From Asparagopsis taxiformis (taxonomy: Eukaryota > Rhodophyta > Florideophyceae > Bonnemaisoniales > Bonnemaisoniaceae): a DNA stretch of 32,722 bases. The notes below the pieces were generated by a model, which was not told the origin of the DNA, made no database searches, and saw nothing but the letters and a program-made list of their open reading frames with translations. Made by a program: the position numbers and the translations under genes. The stretch covers positions 1 through 32,722 of the forward strand of contig JALQPE010000344.1 of NCBI GenBank assembly GCA_030407315.1. The letters are read 5' to 3'. Below are positions 17,491 to 28,840 of the stretch, one piece after another (positions within the stretch are counted from its first letter, which is position 1; each line of letters begins with the position of its first letter).

Positions 17491-17504
17491 GGTTATGGGC
17501 CCAG
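17491..17504 (+). promoter_or_regulatory. Primer binding site (copy 2)
   Basis: GGTTATGGGCCCAG abutting LTR2; identical to copy 1, including the ATG that opens a 13-codon uORF. Confidence 0.9.
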
Positions 17505-17878
17505 TGCGCTCGCTCGGGTCGTTTCTTATTCTCTAGCGCTGCGGTGAGTGTCTCTTTCGCGTCGGCGAGTGTCTTACCTTTCTCGCCTTGTTTCTTCTCG
17601 TTTTGTCTTCTTTCCTGCGCGTCCTCCTGCTCCCGTTCTGCGCCTCCGTGCGGTTTCGCTCGCCTGCGCGTCGCGTTAGTCCCGCTCCCTCCTGCGGCGC
17701 CGCGGTCTTCCTCGCCACCCGGCGTCCGTCTCGCCTCGCTGACGCTCGGCGTCCCATCGTGTCATCTGACTGTCACAGTGACAACATCTACTGCCATCGT
17801 GACACAAAAATCCTGTCATCAAGTGACATCTCTTGGAACACATCGGATCTCTCGCTGGAGCTATCTCGCGCCAAATAC

Positions 17879-17969
17879 AAAAATTTCTTCCCGCTCTCGC
17901 TGGGACTCGAACGCACGACCGCGACATACCGCGCTGCACAGCACGGCTTAACCGCTGAGCTACTGGCCC
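17879..17969 (-). ncRNA. Antisense tRNA-like / SINE-head unit (copy 2)
   Basis: Same A box, B box and TTTTT as copy 1 at an offset of 5,918 bp; sequence reads identical. Confidence 0.55.
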
Positions 17970-18140
17970 ACTTAAGGCCAACATACTGGAATCGACTGCT
18001 CCTAATAAAAGACTTGTCTATACCTTTCTCAACTCGGTTCTGCTCTTGTAAGTCAGCAACCTTGTCCTGATCGGTATAGCATTAATAAGTCACACAACAA
18101 TAAACTTCTGCATTGGTTAACCTACTCATTCATCTTCAAA

Positions 18141-18655
18141 AGTAAGTTATACCTTTCATCTTTCGGTCAATTTCAAGGTTTAGACCTTAGTACTGATCGG
18201 TATAACTGCTAACCTCTTCTCTCTCTATCTCCATAGTGTCTAGTAGTGACGAGGATCGCATCGAGCCGAATAACGAGCAGCCAGCTCCGAGGCTTCGACG
18301 CGACGGTGAGTCTCTTCGCGACCGTGTTTTCCGAAAGGCGTATAGCATCGCCGAAAGAAGGGACAATAAGAAGAAATACGCCGCTCACAAGGCTGCAAAC
18401 CGTTCCAGGTGCTCTCACTGCAACGTATATCTCAATTCCGCTGAGTCCAGAGCTGCTCATCTCAACGGATCCAGACACAAGAAAACCATCGAGCGCCTCA
18501 AGGAGGGTCCTCTAAAAGTTTGCAGGCCCTGTGGTGTCATCGTCCGGACTCAGAGTGAGTTCGACAACCATCTTCGCGGCAACCGCCATCGCAGTATTGC
18601 GAAGGCCCTGGAAATCACCAAAGCTTCCAAAGCTTCTTCTTCCTCCGATAAGTAG
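18141..18655 (+). CDS. Two-finger accessory protein (copy 2)
   Basis: 139 aa, identical to the copy 1 protein, with both C-x2-C-x12-H-x5-H fingers intact. Coding parts are 18141 and 18237-18655 after removal of the 95-nt intron. It has no ATG without splicing. Confidence 0.75.
18142..18236 (+). other. Predicted start-codon-creating intron (copy 2)
   Basis: Donor GTAAGT, TGCTAAC and CTCCATAG conserved from copy 1; splicing again joins A (18141) to TG (18237). Confidence 0.7.
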
Positions 18656-18840
18656 TTTCTCTCTCTCCTCTAGACACTAGAAATCTAGCTGATTTCGTAT
18701 CGTTAAACCTTGCTTTCTTGTTCTCCATCCACTTCGCTCTTAGCTAGACAGTCTCTATCCTATAGATCCCAGCTTGGTCCTCGACGACTATCGGTTGTCC
18801 ACTTGGGAAGGGTCGAACAGATAAGACTTACTGCAGAGCC

Positions 18841-21800
18841 ATGGAGAGCAATACTTCCGGCATCCGCATCGAGAAGCTGGATTATTCAAACTTCCACTCA
18901 TGGAAGCAGAAGATGGAACTCATCCTTGGCCACCGCGAGGTGGACGACATGATTGATCCTAATCTTCGCCCTAGACGTCCGACAGACCAAGAAGAGCTCT
19001 TAAAATGGCTCCGCAAAGACAAGTCAGCTCGAATAGCCATCGGAATTACCTTGTCGGATGAAATGCTCAAAAATGTTGCACACACCACGACTGCCTTAGA
19101 AATGTGGCAAGAGATCTGCAACGTGCATCAAAGGCACACTCTCCTAAACAAACTCGCTGCAAGGCGCGACTTTTACACAGCGACTATGAAGCCAGGTGAA
19201 CAGATGCTCGTATACATCAACCGTGTTCGACAAATGGCAACGGTACTATCAGCAATGGGCGTCGACATTGATGATAAAGAAATGGCTATGGCTGTTCTCA
19301 ATGGCCTCCCATCTTCCTTCCAGACGCTGATAACCGCTCTTGATGCAATTGGAGATGAAGATCCTACCTTCACATTCGACAAAGTTCGCAGTCTCCTCCT
19401 TCAGGAAGAACGCAGGGCAGCTATTTTAAAACCGGGAAGTTCCTCAACAGACACAGCCGCTCTACTTTCCAAGTCTGGAAAACAGTTTGGGAACAACCGG
19501 AAGAAGTGTACCCATTGCGGTCGAACAAATCACACCGAGCCATATTGCTGGCAGAAGTATGGAAGACCATCTCGCTCCCGCTCGAATAATAAACCACGCA
19601 GTTCTCCGAACTTGTCTCTGGCGCAGGGGAATATTGGCTCTATGGCAGCCGTAGCCATTGAGACTGAACCGAGCAATGATGAAGAAAAGGAGTACGTCTG
19701 CCTTTTGTCAGCCTGTTCGGATTCAGCTAAGTCGGTACAAATCACATCTACATGGTATATTGACTCCGCTGCTACCTCACACATGACCTTCGATCGCTCA
19801 ATGTTTGTCTCGTACCGTTCCGTGACTCCGTTCCAAGTGATTCTCGGAGACAAATCCACTTCTGTAGCAGTAGGATGTGGCGATGTCAAACTGTCACTCC
19901 TTGTGAATGGGAAGGCAAGAATCTGCATACTCCAGGACGTTCTCCACGTCCCCTCCTTCGTATTCTCACTCATATCCGTAAGTACTCTCACGGCTCGAGG
20001 AATTGGAGTTCAGTTCACGAACAATGCAGTCCTCTCAACCCAAAACGGGGAATCAATAGCTACTGGCCATAGACGCCACGGGCTCTATGCAATTGACCTC
20101 TACATGCCCTCCAGAAATAAACAACAGCCCTTCGAGTTAGCTTGCATCGCGTCACTGCAGCTGTGGCATGAGCGACTTGGGCATGTTCACAAAAACGGAA
20201 TCTCTCGTATGGCAAAGACATCAGCGGTCAAAGGACTCCGAATCAAACCTGAGCAGTCCCCACCTGAAAATCTATGTGAAGGGTGTGTTACTGGTAAAAT
20301 GCCTCGTGCTGCTATCCCAAAATTCTCCGAGACAAGAGCCTCCGAGCTTCTCCAACTGATCCACACAGATCTGGCAGGGCCAATGGAAATACGTTCGAAA
20401 GGGGGAGCTCGATACTTCGTGACCTTCATCGATGATAAGTCTCGCTACCTAACTGTGTATCCGCTCCACCGTAAGTCGGATTGTTTCGATGCATTCCAAC
20501 GATTTCTGCGCCTCACTGAAACTCAAACAGGATGCAAACTTCGTCAACTACGCTCAGACGGAGGGGGAGAGTACTTCTCAAACGAATTCAGCTCTTTCCT
20601 TGAAGACAGGGGTATCCAACGTCAAACTACCTGTGCCTACACTCCCCAACAAAACGGAGTTGCGGAACGCATGAATCGCACCCTTAAGGAACATATGCGG
20701 GCCATGCTTCTCCACAATTCCACTCCATTGGAGTTCTGGGCGGAAGCACTTTCTTGTGCTGCCTACATTCGCAATCGTCTCACCAGCCGTGCTCTCCCCG
20801 CTGGAACCACTCCATATGAGCTATGGTATGGGCGGAAGCCAAACATTGCACACCTGCGAACATTTGGAAGCATTTGTTGGTACAAACTCCCGAACACACA
20901 TCTCCAAGCGCTCGATTCTCGTGCTGTTCAGGCTATCATGCTAGGGTATGCAACATCACAGAAGGCATATAAACTGTGGGATCTAACGAATGAGAAAATA
21001 GTTGTCTCTCGCGATGTCGTTTTCGAGGAGACGAGGTCGAGGAAACTACCGTCACATCTAGACATTACTGGAGCTGATGTCAGTCTAGAAGATACCTCAC
21101 AAGACCCAATGAGGGAAAAACCTTATGGAGGAACTCCCAGAAATGAATCCTCTTCCTCCCATTCAGGTTCAGATTCGGACCATATTTCACCTCAATCACC
21201 TCCGCCAACGCCATCCTACAGTCAAGATGCCTCGTTACTCAATGCTCCCCGTAAATCGTCTCGCACCCGCAAACCTCCGAGTGAGTGGTGGAAAACCACT
21301 GCACTCGTCACTACCGCGCCCGATCCTACTCCAGAACACCTCCTCACCTTCACTGAGGTGACCAAGGGGGAGGAGAAAGACCTTTGGATCGGTGCCATTC
21401 AGTCTGAAATGAATTCCCTTTATACAAACCGCACCTGGATTTTGGTCCCTCGCAGTGAAGCTGTCAACCTACTTTCATCCAAATGGGTGTTCAAACGCAA
21501 AGATGTTGTCAGTGAAACTGGTGAGCACTCGGTCAAACATAAAGCTCGCCTGGTAACTCGGGGATTCCAGCAGAAGTACGGTGTTGACTATGCTGAAACA
21601 TATGCACCGGTTGTCAAGTTCTGCACTATTCGCATGTTCTTCGCTCTCACTGTCCATCACGACCTCCATTGCGATCAAATGGACGTCAAGACAGCTTTCC
21701 TCTACGGAGACCTCGAACAAGACATATACATGGAACAACCGGAGGGCTTTGTCGACCCGAAGTATCCTAATCATGTTTGCAAACTGCAGAAAGCTTTGTA

Positions 21801-22926
21801 TGGACTAAAACAGGCTCCGAGGCAATGGCACGCAAAGATCGACGAGTTTCTCATTTCAGAACTAGAATTCCAGAGTTCTCCGTACGACCCATGTTTCTAC
21901 GTGAGGTACCGTAAAGATTCGATGATAGTCATTGCCCTCTACGTTGATGACCTCCTTATCGCTTCAAGCAGCAGAGACATGTTGAACGAGCTGAAGGCTG
22001 AGTTCAGTAGACGCTTCGAAATGAAAGATTGTGGGAAAGCTAGAGTGTGCCTCGGGCTGGAAATCGTAAGGGACTCACCTAGAGGACTACTTCATTTGAA
22101 TCAAACTCGGTACGCTGAAAAGGTATTGGAACGATTCGGCATGGAGAACTCAAGCCCTGCTGCAACCCCTATGCAGGCTCAGATTTCCATCAGTGATACT
22201 GAAACAGAGGCCATCGACTCTACATTATACCGCAAAGCCATTGGAAGCTTGATGTATCTCGCAGTGGGAACTCGCCCCGACATCGCATTTGCTGTTGGAA
22301 GACTTGCCCAATTCGTGGAGACTCCAACCAAATCTCTCTGGGTTGCTGTCAAGCGTGTTCTAAGATACATTTCTGGTACTCGAAGCCTTGGTGTGCTGTA
22401 CAGGGCATCGAAGCCTCTGTCACCTGTCGGATATAGTGACTCAGATTGGGGTGGTTGTACGATCAATCGGAAATCCACCAGCGGATACGTGTTCATGATG
22501 GCTGGAGCAGCGGTGAGCTGGAAATCTCACAAACAGAGCTGTGTAGCGCAATCCTCCTCCGAAGCTGAATATATGGCTCTCAGCGCTGCGGTGAAGGAAG
22601 CTATTTGGTTGAGTAATATTGTTGGGTTTGGCTGTGGAAGCAGCTCGGCGGATCCGATCCTAATCAATGTCGACAACCAAGGTTCCATCAAGATGGCTAG
22701 GAACGATGCCTCAGGAACTCGTACCAAACACATCGACATTCGGTATCACTTCGTCCGAGACAGCTTACTCAAGACGTTGTTCGGCATTGACTACTGTCCC
22801 ACATCAGATATGGCGGCAGATCTGTTAACCAAGCCTCTGCAACGAGTTCAATTTATCAAGCTCCGGGAAATGATCGGCGTGTCAGATATTTCATCCATCG
22901 AGCAGGTCAAAGAGGGGGAGTGTTGA
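18841..22926 (+). CDS. gag-pol: Ty1/copia Gag-Pol polyprotein, intact (copy 2)
   Basis: 1361 aa with the same protein sequence as copy 1 throughout. I found only two silent nucleotide differences, both near the 3' end (gagttgtg versus gagctgtg near 22540; gggag versus gggaa near 22869). The knuckle, DSA protease, D-D-x35-E integrase, YVDD and RNase H residues are all present. The stop TGA again lies in the following LTR. Such identity means this unit and copy 1 arose by recent duplication or conversion. Confidence 0.95.
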   Translation: MESNTSGIRIEKLDYSNFHSWKQKMELILGHREVDDMIDPNLRPRRPTDQEELLKWLRKDKSARIAIGITLSDEMLKNVAHTTTALEMWQEICNVHQRHTLLNKLAARRDFYTATMKPGEQMLVYINRVRQMATVLSAMGVDIDDKEMAMAVLNGLPSSFQTLITALDAIGDEDPTFTFDKVRSLLLQEERRAAILKPGSSSTDTAALLSKSGKQFGNNRKKCTHCGRTNHTEPYCWQKYGRPSRSRSNNKPRSSPNLSLAQGNIGSMAAVAIETEPSNDEEKEYVCLLSACSDSAKSVQITSTWYIDSAATSHMTFDRSMFVSYRSVTPFQVILGDKSTSVAVGCGDVKLSLLVNGKARICILQDVLHVPSFVFSLISVSTLTARGIGVQFTNNAVLSTQNGESIATGHRRHGLYAIDLYMPSRNKQQPFELACIASLQLWHERLGHVHKNGISRMAKTSAVKGLRIKPEQSPPENLCEGCVTGKMPRAAIPKFSETRASELLQLIHTDLAGPMEIRSKGGARYFVTFIDDKSRYLTVYPLHRKSDCFDAFQRFLRLTETQTGCKLRQLRSDGGGEYFSNEFSSFLEDRGIQRQTTCAYTPQQNGVAERMNRTLKEHMRAMLLHNSTPLEFWAEALSCAAYIRNRLTSRALPAGTTPYELWYGRKPNIAHLRTFGSICWYKLPNTHLQALDSRAVQAIMLGYATSQKAYKLWDLTNEKIVVSRDVVFEETRSRKLPSHLDITGADVSLEDTSQDPMREKPYGGTPRNESSSSHSGSDSDHISPQSPPPTPSYSQDASLLNAPRKSSRTRKPPSEWWKTTALVTTAPDPTPEHLLTFTEVTKGEEKDLWIGAIQSEMNSLYTNRTWILVPRSEAVNLLSSKWVFKRKDVVSETGEHSVKHKARLVTRGFQQKYGVDYAETYAPVVKFCTIRMFFALTVHHDLHCDQMDVKTAFLYGDLEQDIYMEQPEGFVDPKYPNHVCKLQKALYGLKQAPRQWHAKIDEFLISELEFQSSPYDPCFYVRYRKDSMIVIALYVDDLLIASSSRDMLNELKAEFSRRFEMKDCGKARVCLGLEIVRDSPRGLLHLNQTRYAEKVLERFGMENSSPAATPMQAQISISDTETEAIDSTLYRKAIGSLMYLAVGTRPDIAFAVGRLAQFVETPTKSLWVAVKRVLRYISGTRSLGVLYRASKPLSPVGYSDSDWGGCTINRKSTSGYVFMMAGAAVSWKSHKQSCVAQSSSEAEYMALSAAVKEAIWLSNIVGFGCGSSSADPILINVDNQGSIKMARNDASGTRTKHIDIRYHFVRDSLLKTLFGIDYCPTSDMAADLLTKPLQRVQFIKLREMIGVSDISSIEQVKEGEC
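22909..22920 (+). promoter_or_regulatory. Polypurine tract (copy 2)
   Basis: AAAGAGGGGGAG immediately before LTR3. Confidence 0.85.
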
Positions 22927-23407
22927 CTCACTGAGAATGGGCCTGGTAGGCCTAATTCCGTGAGAAAACTTTGACCCTCGATTTCTCTAGAAGGAGTGGT
23001 CTGAGCGCTCTGAAACCTATCTCATCGTATTCAGCGTGCCCGAATTAGTCGGGTAGCAACTTCTCCGGGGCTCCTACGACACTCCATTACGGAGTAACTG
23101 GCCTCTGAAGTTTCAATTTGTTTGTCATAGTTTCAATTAGTAATTAGAAATGCCAAGATGGGTTGCCATCATGGCAGAGGGAAAATGTTATGATAAGTGT
23201 ACACGTGTGGATGATATGATAGAGAAGCCCACGTGTACCAGATTGGCAGCGGGTGCTTGCTAGGACAGACTGTCAGTGACAGTCTGTCTGGAGCAGCCTT
23301 GAACAGGCTGTCCTTAGCACCGCCGGCGCACCTCGGCGAGAATACAAATTATGTAGTGAGCTCGCAGATTCAGTAAACGCTCGGTAAGCGACCAAACTTT
23401 ATCAACA
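22921..23407 (+). repeat. LTR3, 487 bp
   Basis: Differs from LTR2 by a 1-nt deletion (ctctagaagg versus ctctatgaagg) and by ggcctctgaag versus ggcctttgaag; otherwise reads identical, including the hairpins. Confidence 0.95.
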
Positions 23408-23421
23408 GGTTATGGGCCCAG
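23408..23421 (+). promoter_or_regulatory. Primer binding site (copy 3)
   Basis: GGTTATGGGCCCAG abutting LTR3; unchanged from copies 1 and 2. Confidence 0.9.
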
Positions 23422-23793
23422 TGCGCTCGCTCGGGTCGTTTCTTATTCTCTAGCGCTGCGGTGAGTGTCTCTTTCGCGTCGGCGTGTGTCTTACCTTTCT
23501 CGCCTTGTTTCTTCTCGTTTTGTCTTCTTTCCTGCGCGTCCTCCTGCTCCCGTTCTGCGCATCCGTGCGCTTTCGCTCGCCTGCGCGTCGCGTTCGTCGC
23601 GCTCCCTCCTGCGGCGCCGCCGTCTTCCTCGCCACCCGGCGTCCGTCTCGCTCGCTGACGCTCGGCGTACCATCGTGTCATCTGACTGCCACAGTGACAA
23701 CATCTACTGCCATCGTGACACAAAAATTCTGTCATCAAGTGACATCTCTTGGACACATCGGATCATTCGCTGGAGCTATCTCGCGCCAAATAC

Positions 23794-23884
23794 AAAAATT
23801 TCTTCCCGCTCTCGCTGGGACTCGAACGCACGACCGCGAGATTCCACGCTGCACAGCACGGCTTAACCGCTGAGCTACTGGCCC
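23794..23884 (-). ncRNA. Antisense tRNA-like / SINE-head unit (copy 3)
   Basis: A box, B box and TTTTT are unchanged, while the sequence between the boxes differs from copies 1 and 2 at several positions (gcgagattccacgc versus gcgacataccgcgc). Confidence 0.55.
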
Positions 23885-24055
23885 ACTTAAGGCCAACATA
23901 CTGGAATCGACTGCTCGTTATAAAAGACTTGTCTATACCTTTCTCAACTCGGTTCTGCTCTTGTAAGTCAGCAACCTTGTCCTGATCGGTATAGCATTAA
24001 TAAGTCACACAATAATAAACTTCTGCATTGGTTAACCTACTCATTCATCTTCAAA

Positions 24056-24570
24056 AGTAAGTTATACCTTTCATCTTTCGGTCAATTTCAAGGTTTAGAC
24101 CTTAGTCCTGATCGGTATAACTGCTAACCTCTTCTCTCTCTATCTCCATAGTGTCTAGTAGTGACGAGGATCGCATCGAGCCGAATAACGAGCAGCTAGC
24201 TCCGAGGCTTCGACGCGACGGTGAGTCTCTTCGCGACCGTGTTTTCCGAAAGGCGTATAGCATCGCCGAAAGAAGGGACAATAAGAAGAAATACGCCGCT
24301 CACAAGGCCGCAAACCGTTCCAGGTGCTCTCACTGCAACGTATATCTCAATTCCGCTGAGTCCAGAGCTGCTCATCTCAACGGATCCAGACACAAGAAAA
24401 CCATCGAGCGCCTCAAGGAGGGTCCTCTAAAAGTTTGCAGGCCCTGTGGTGGCATCGTCCGGACTCAGAGTGAGTTCGACAACCATCTTCGCGGCAACCG
24501 CCATCGCAGTATTGCGAAGGCACTGGAAATCACCAAAGCTTCCAAAGCTTCTTCTTCCTCCGATAAGTAG
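24056..24570 (+). CDS. Two-finger accessory protein (copy 3)
   Basis: 139 aa. Two substitutions from copies 1 and 2: Pro17 to Leu (cagctagct) and Val101 to Gly next to finger 2. All eight Cys/His ligands are intact, and there is still no ATG in the unspliced ORF. Retention in the copy whose gag-pol is broken reflects recent origin more than selection. Confidence 0.72.
24057..24151 (+). other. Predicted start-codon-creating intron (copy 3)
   Basis: GTAAGT donor, TGCTAAC and CTCCATAG kept despite a changed leader and one change inside the intron (cttagtcctg versus cttagtactg). Splicing joins A (24056) to TG (24152). Confidence 0.7.
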
Positions 24571-24755
24571 TTTCTCTCTCTCCTCTAGACACTAGAAATC
24601 TAGCTGATTTCGTATCGTTAAACCTTGCTTTCTTGTTCTCCATCCACTTCGCTCTTAGCTAGACAGTCTCTATCCTATAGATCCCAGCTTGGTCCTCGAC
24701 GACTATCGGTTGTCCACTTGGGAAGGGTCGAACAGATAAGACTTACTGCAGAGCC

Positions 24756-27700
24756 ATGGAGAGTAATACTTCCGGCATCCGCATCGAGAAGCTGGATTAT
24801 TCAAACTTCCACTCATGGAAGCAGAAGATGGAACTCATCCTTGGCCACCGCGAGGTGGACGACATGATTGATCCTAATCTTCGCCCTAGACGTCCGACAG
24901 ACCAAGAAGAGCTCTTAAAATGGCTCCGCAAAGACAAGTCAGCTCGAATGGCCATCGGAATTACCTTGTCGGATGAAATGCTCAAAAATGTTGCACACAC
25001 CACGACTGCCTTAGAAATGTGGCAAGAGATCTGCAACGTGCATCAAAGGCACACTCTCCTAAACAAACTCGCTGCAAGGCGCGACTTTTACACAGCGACT
25101 ATGAAGCCAGGTGAACAGATGCTCGTATACATCAACCGTGTTCGACAAATGGCAACGGTACTATCAGCAATGGGCGTCGACATTGATGATAAAGAAATGG
25201 CTATGGCTGTTCTCAATGGCCTCCCATCTTCCTTCCAGACGCTGATAACCGCTCTTGATGCAATTGGAGATGAAGATCCTACCTTCACATTCGACAAAGT
25301 TCGCAGTCTCCTCCTTCAGGAAGAACGCAGGGCAGCTATTTTAAAACCGGGAAGTTCCTCAACAGACACAGCCGCTCTACTTTCCAAGTCTGGAAAACAG
25401 TTTGGGAACAACCGGAAGAAGTGTACCCATTGCGGTCGAACAAATCACACCGAGCCATATTGCTGGCAGAAGTATGGAAGACCATCTCGCTCCCGCTCGA
25501 ATAATAAACCACGCAGTTCTCCGAACTTGTCTCTGGCGCAGGGGAATATTGGCTCTATGGCAGCCGTAGCCACTGAGACTGAACCGAGCAATGATGAAGA
25601 AAAGGAGTACGTCTGCCTTTTGTCAGCCTGTTCGGATTCAGCTAAGTCGGTACAAATCACATCTACATGGTACATCGACTCCGCTGCTACCTCACACATG
25701 ACCTTCGATCGCTCAATGTTTGTCTCGTACCGTTCCGTGACTCCGTTCCAAGTGATTCTCGGAGACAAATCCACTTCTGTAGCAGTAGGATGTGGCGATG
25801 TCAAACTGTCACTCCTTGTCAATGGGAAGGCAAGAATCTGCATACTCCAGGACGTTCTCCACGTCCCCTCCTTCGTGTTCTCACTCATATCCGTTAGTAC
25901 TCTCACAGCCCGAGGCATTGGAGTTCAGTTCACGAACAATGCAGTCCTCTTAACCCAAAACGGGGAATCAATAGCTACTGGCCATAGACGCCACGGGCTC
26001 TATGCAATTGACCTCTACATGCCCTCCAGAAATAAACAACAGCCCTTCGAGTTAGCTTGCATCGCGTCACTGCAGCTGTGGCATGAGCGACTTGGGCATG
26101 TTCACAAAAACGGAATCTCTCGTATGGCAAAGACATCAGCGGTCAAAGGACTCCGAATCAAACCTGAGCAGTCCCCACCTGAAAATCTATGTGAAGGGTG
26201 TGTTACTGGTAAAATGCCTCGTGCTGCTATCCCAAAATTCTCCGAGACAAGAGCCTCCGAGCTTCTCCAACTGATCCACACAGATCTGGCAGGGCCAATG
26301 GAAATACGTTCGAAAGGGGGAGCTCGATACTTCGTGACCTTCATCGATGATAAGTCTCGCTGGCTAACTTTGTATCCGCTCCACCGTAAGTCGGATTGTT
26401 TCGATGCATTCCAACGATTTCTGCGCCTCACTGAAACTCAAACAGGATGCAAACTTCGTCAACTACGCTCAGACGGAGGGGGAGAGTACTTCTCAAACGA
26501 ATTCAGTTCTTTCCTTGAAGACAGGGGTATCCAACGTCAAACTACCTGTGCCTACACTCCCCAACAAAACGGAGTTGCGGAACGCATGAATCGCACCCTT
26601 AAGGAACATATGCGGGCCATGCTTCTCCACAATTCCACTCCATTGGAGTTCTGGGCGGAAGCACTTTCTTGTGCTGCCTACATTCGCAATCGTCTCACCA
26701 GCCGTGCTCTCCCCGCTGGAACCACTCCATATGAGCTATGGTATGGGCGGAAGCCAAACATTGCACACCTGCGAACATTTGGAAGCATTTGTTGGTACAA
26801 ACTCCCGAACACACATCTCCAAGCGCTCGATTCTCGTGCTGTTCAGGCTATCATGCTAGGTATGCAACATCACAGAAGGCATATAAACTGTGGGATCTAA
26901 CGAATGAGAAAATAGTTGTCTCTCGCGATGTCGTTTTCGAGGAGACGAGGTCGAGGAAACTACCGTCACATCTAGACATTACTGGAGCTGATGTCAGTCT
27001 AGAAGATACCTCACAAGACCCAATGAGGGAAAAACCTTATGGAGGAACTCCCAGAAATGAATCCTCTTCCTCCCATTCAGGTTCAGATTCGGACCATATT
27101 TCACCTCAATCACCTCCGCCAACGCCATCCTACAGTCAAGATGCCTCGTTACTCAATGCTCCCCGTAAATCGTCTCGCACCCGCAAACCTCCGAGTGAGT
27201 GGTGGAAAACCACTGCACTCGTCACTACCGCGCCCGATCCTACTCCAGAACACCTCCTCACCTTCACTGAGGTGACCAAGGGGGAGGAGAAAGACCTTTG
27301 GATCGGTGCCATTCAGTCTGAAATGAATTCCCTTTATACAAACCGCACCTGGATTTTGGTCCCTCGCAGTGAAGCTGTCAACCTACTTTCATCCAAATGG
27401 GTGTTCAAACGCAAAGATGTTGTCAGTGAAACTGGTGAGCACTCGGTCAAACATAAAGCTCGCCTGGTAACTCGGGGATTCCAGCAGAAGTACGGTGTTG
27501 ACTATGCTGAAACATATGCACCGGTTGTCAAGTTCTGCACTATTCGCATGTTCTTCGCTCTCACTGTCCATCACGACCTCCATTGCGATCAAATGGACGT
27601 CAAGACAGCTTTCCTCTACGGAGACCTCGAACAAGACATATACATGGAACAACCGGAGGGCTTTGTCGACCCGAAGTATCCTAATCATGTTTGCAAACTG

Positions 27701-28840
27701 CAGAAAGCTTTGTATGGACTAAAACAGGCTCCGAGGCAATGGCACGCAAAGATCGACGAGTTTCTCATTTCAGAACTAGAATTCCAGAGTTCTCCGTACG
27801 ACCCATGTTTCTACGTGAGGTACCGTAAAGATTCGATGATAGTCATTGCCCTCTACGTTGATGACCTCCTTATCGCTTCAAGCAGCAGAGACATGTTGAA
27901 CGAGCTGAAGGCTGAGTTCAGTAGACGCTTCGAAATGAAAGATTGTGGGAAAGCTAGAGTGTGCCTCGGGCTGGAAATCGTAAGGGACTCACCTAGAGGA
28001 CTACTTCATTTGAATCAAACTCGGTACGCTGAAAAGGTATTGGAACGATTCGGCATGGAGAACTCAAGCCCTGCTGCAACCCCTATGCAGGCTCAGATTT
28101 CCATCAGTGATACTGAAACAGAGGCCATCGACTCTACATTATACCGCAAAGCCATTGGAAGCTTGATGTATCTCGCAGTGGGAACTCGCCCCGACATCGC
28201 ATTTGCTGTTGGAAGACTTGCCCAATTCGTGGAGACTCCAACCAAATCTCTCTGGGTTGCTGTCAAGCGTGTTCTAAGATACATTTCTGGTACTCGAAGC
28301 CTTGGTGTGCTGTACAGGGCATCGAAGCCTCTGTCACCTGTCGGATATAGTGACTCAGATTGGGGTGGTTGTACGATCAATCGGAAATCCACCAGCGGAT
28401 ACGTGTTCATGATGGCTGGAGCAGCGGTGAGCTGGAAATCTCACAAACAGAGTTGTGTAGCGCAATCCTCCTCCGAAGCTGAATATATGGCTCTCAGCGC
28501 TGCGGTGAAGGAAGCTATTTTGTTGAGTAATATTGTTGGGTTTGGCTGTGGAAGCAGCTCGGCGGATCCGATCCTCATCAATGTCGACAACCAAGGTTCC
28601 ATCAAGATGGCTAGGAACGATGCCTCAGGAACTCGTACCAAACACATCGACATTCGGTATCACTTCGTCCGAGACAGCTTACTCAAGACGTTGTTCGGCA
28701 TTGACTACTGTCCCACATCAGATATGGCGGCAGATCTGTTAACCAAGCCTCTGCAACGAGTTCAATTTATCAAGCTCCGGGAGATGATCGGCGTGTCAGA
28801 TATTTCATCCATCGAGCAGGTCAAAGAGGGGGAGTGTTGA
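24756..28840 (+). pseudogene. gag-pol: Ty1/copia Gag-Pol, frameshifted (copy 3)
   Basis: Same domain order as copy 1 but with one G missing just after 26860 (ctaggtatgc instead of ctagggtatgc). The deletion lies in the integrase C-terminal segment around residue 701. The first frame stops at 26900 (714 aa, the last dozen foreign). The remaining RT-RNase H part is open from about 26863 to the stop at 28840 but has no start of its own. Other differences from copies 1 and 2 are sparse, with a small cluster at 25670-25955 and one at about 26360. A Trp in the RNase H region (AIWLSN) is Leu here. Gag, knuckle, protease and the integrase catalytic core remain intact. Confidence 0.93.
28823..28834 (+). 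promoter_or_regulatory. Polypurine tract (copy 3)
   Basis: AAAGAGGGGGAG immediately before LTR4. Confidence 0.85.
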
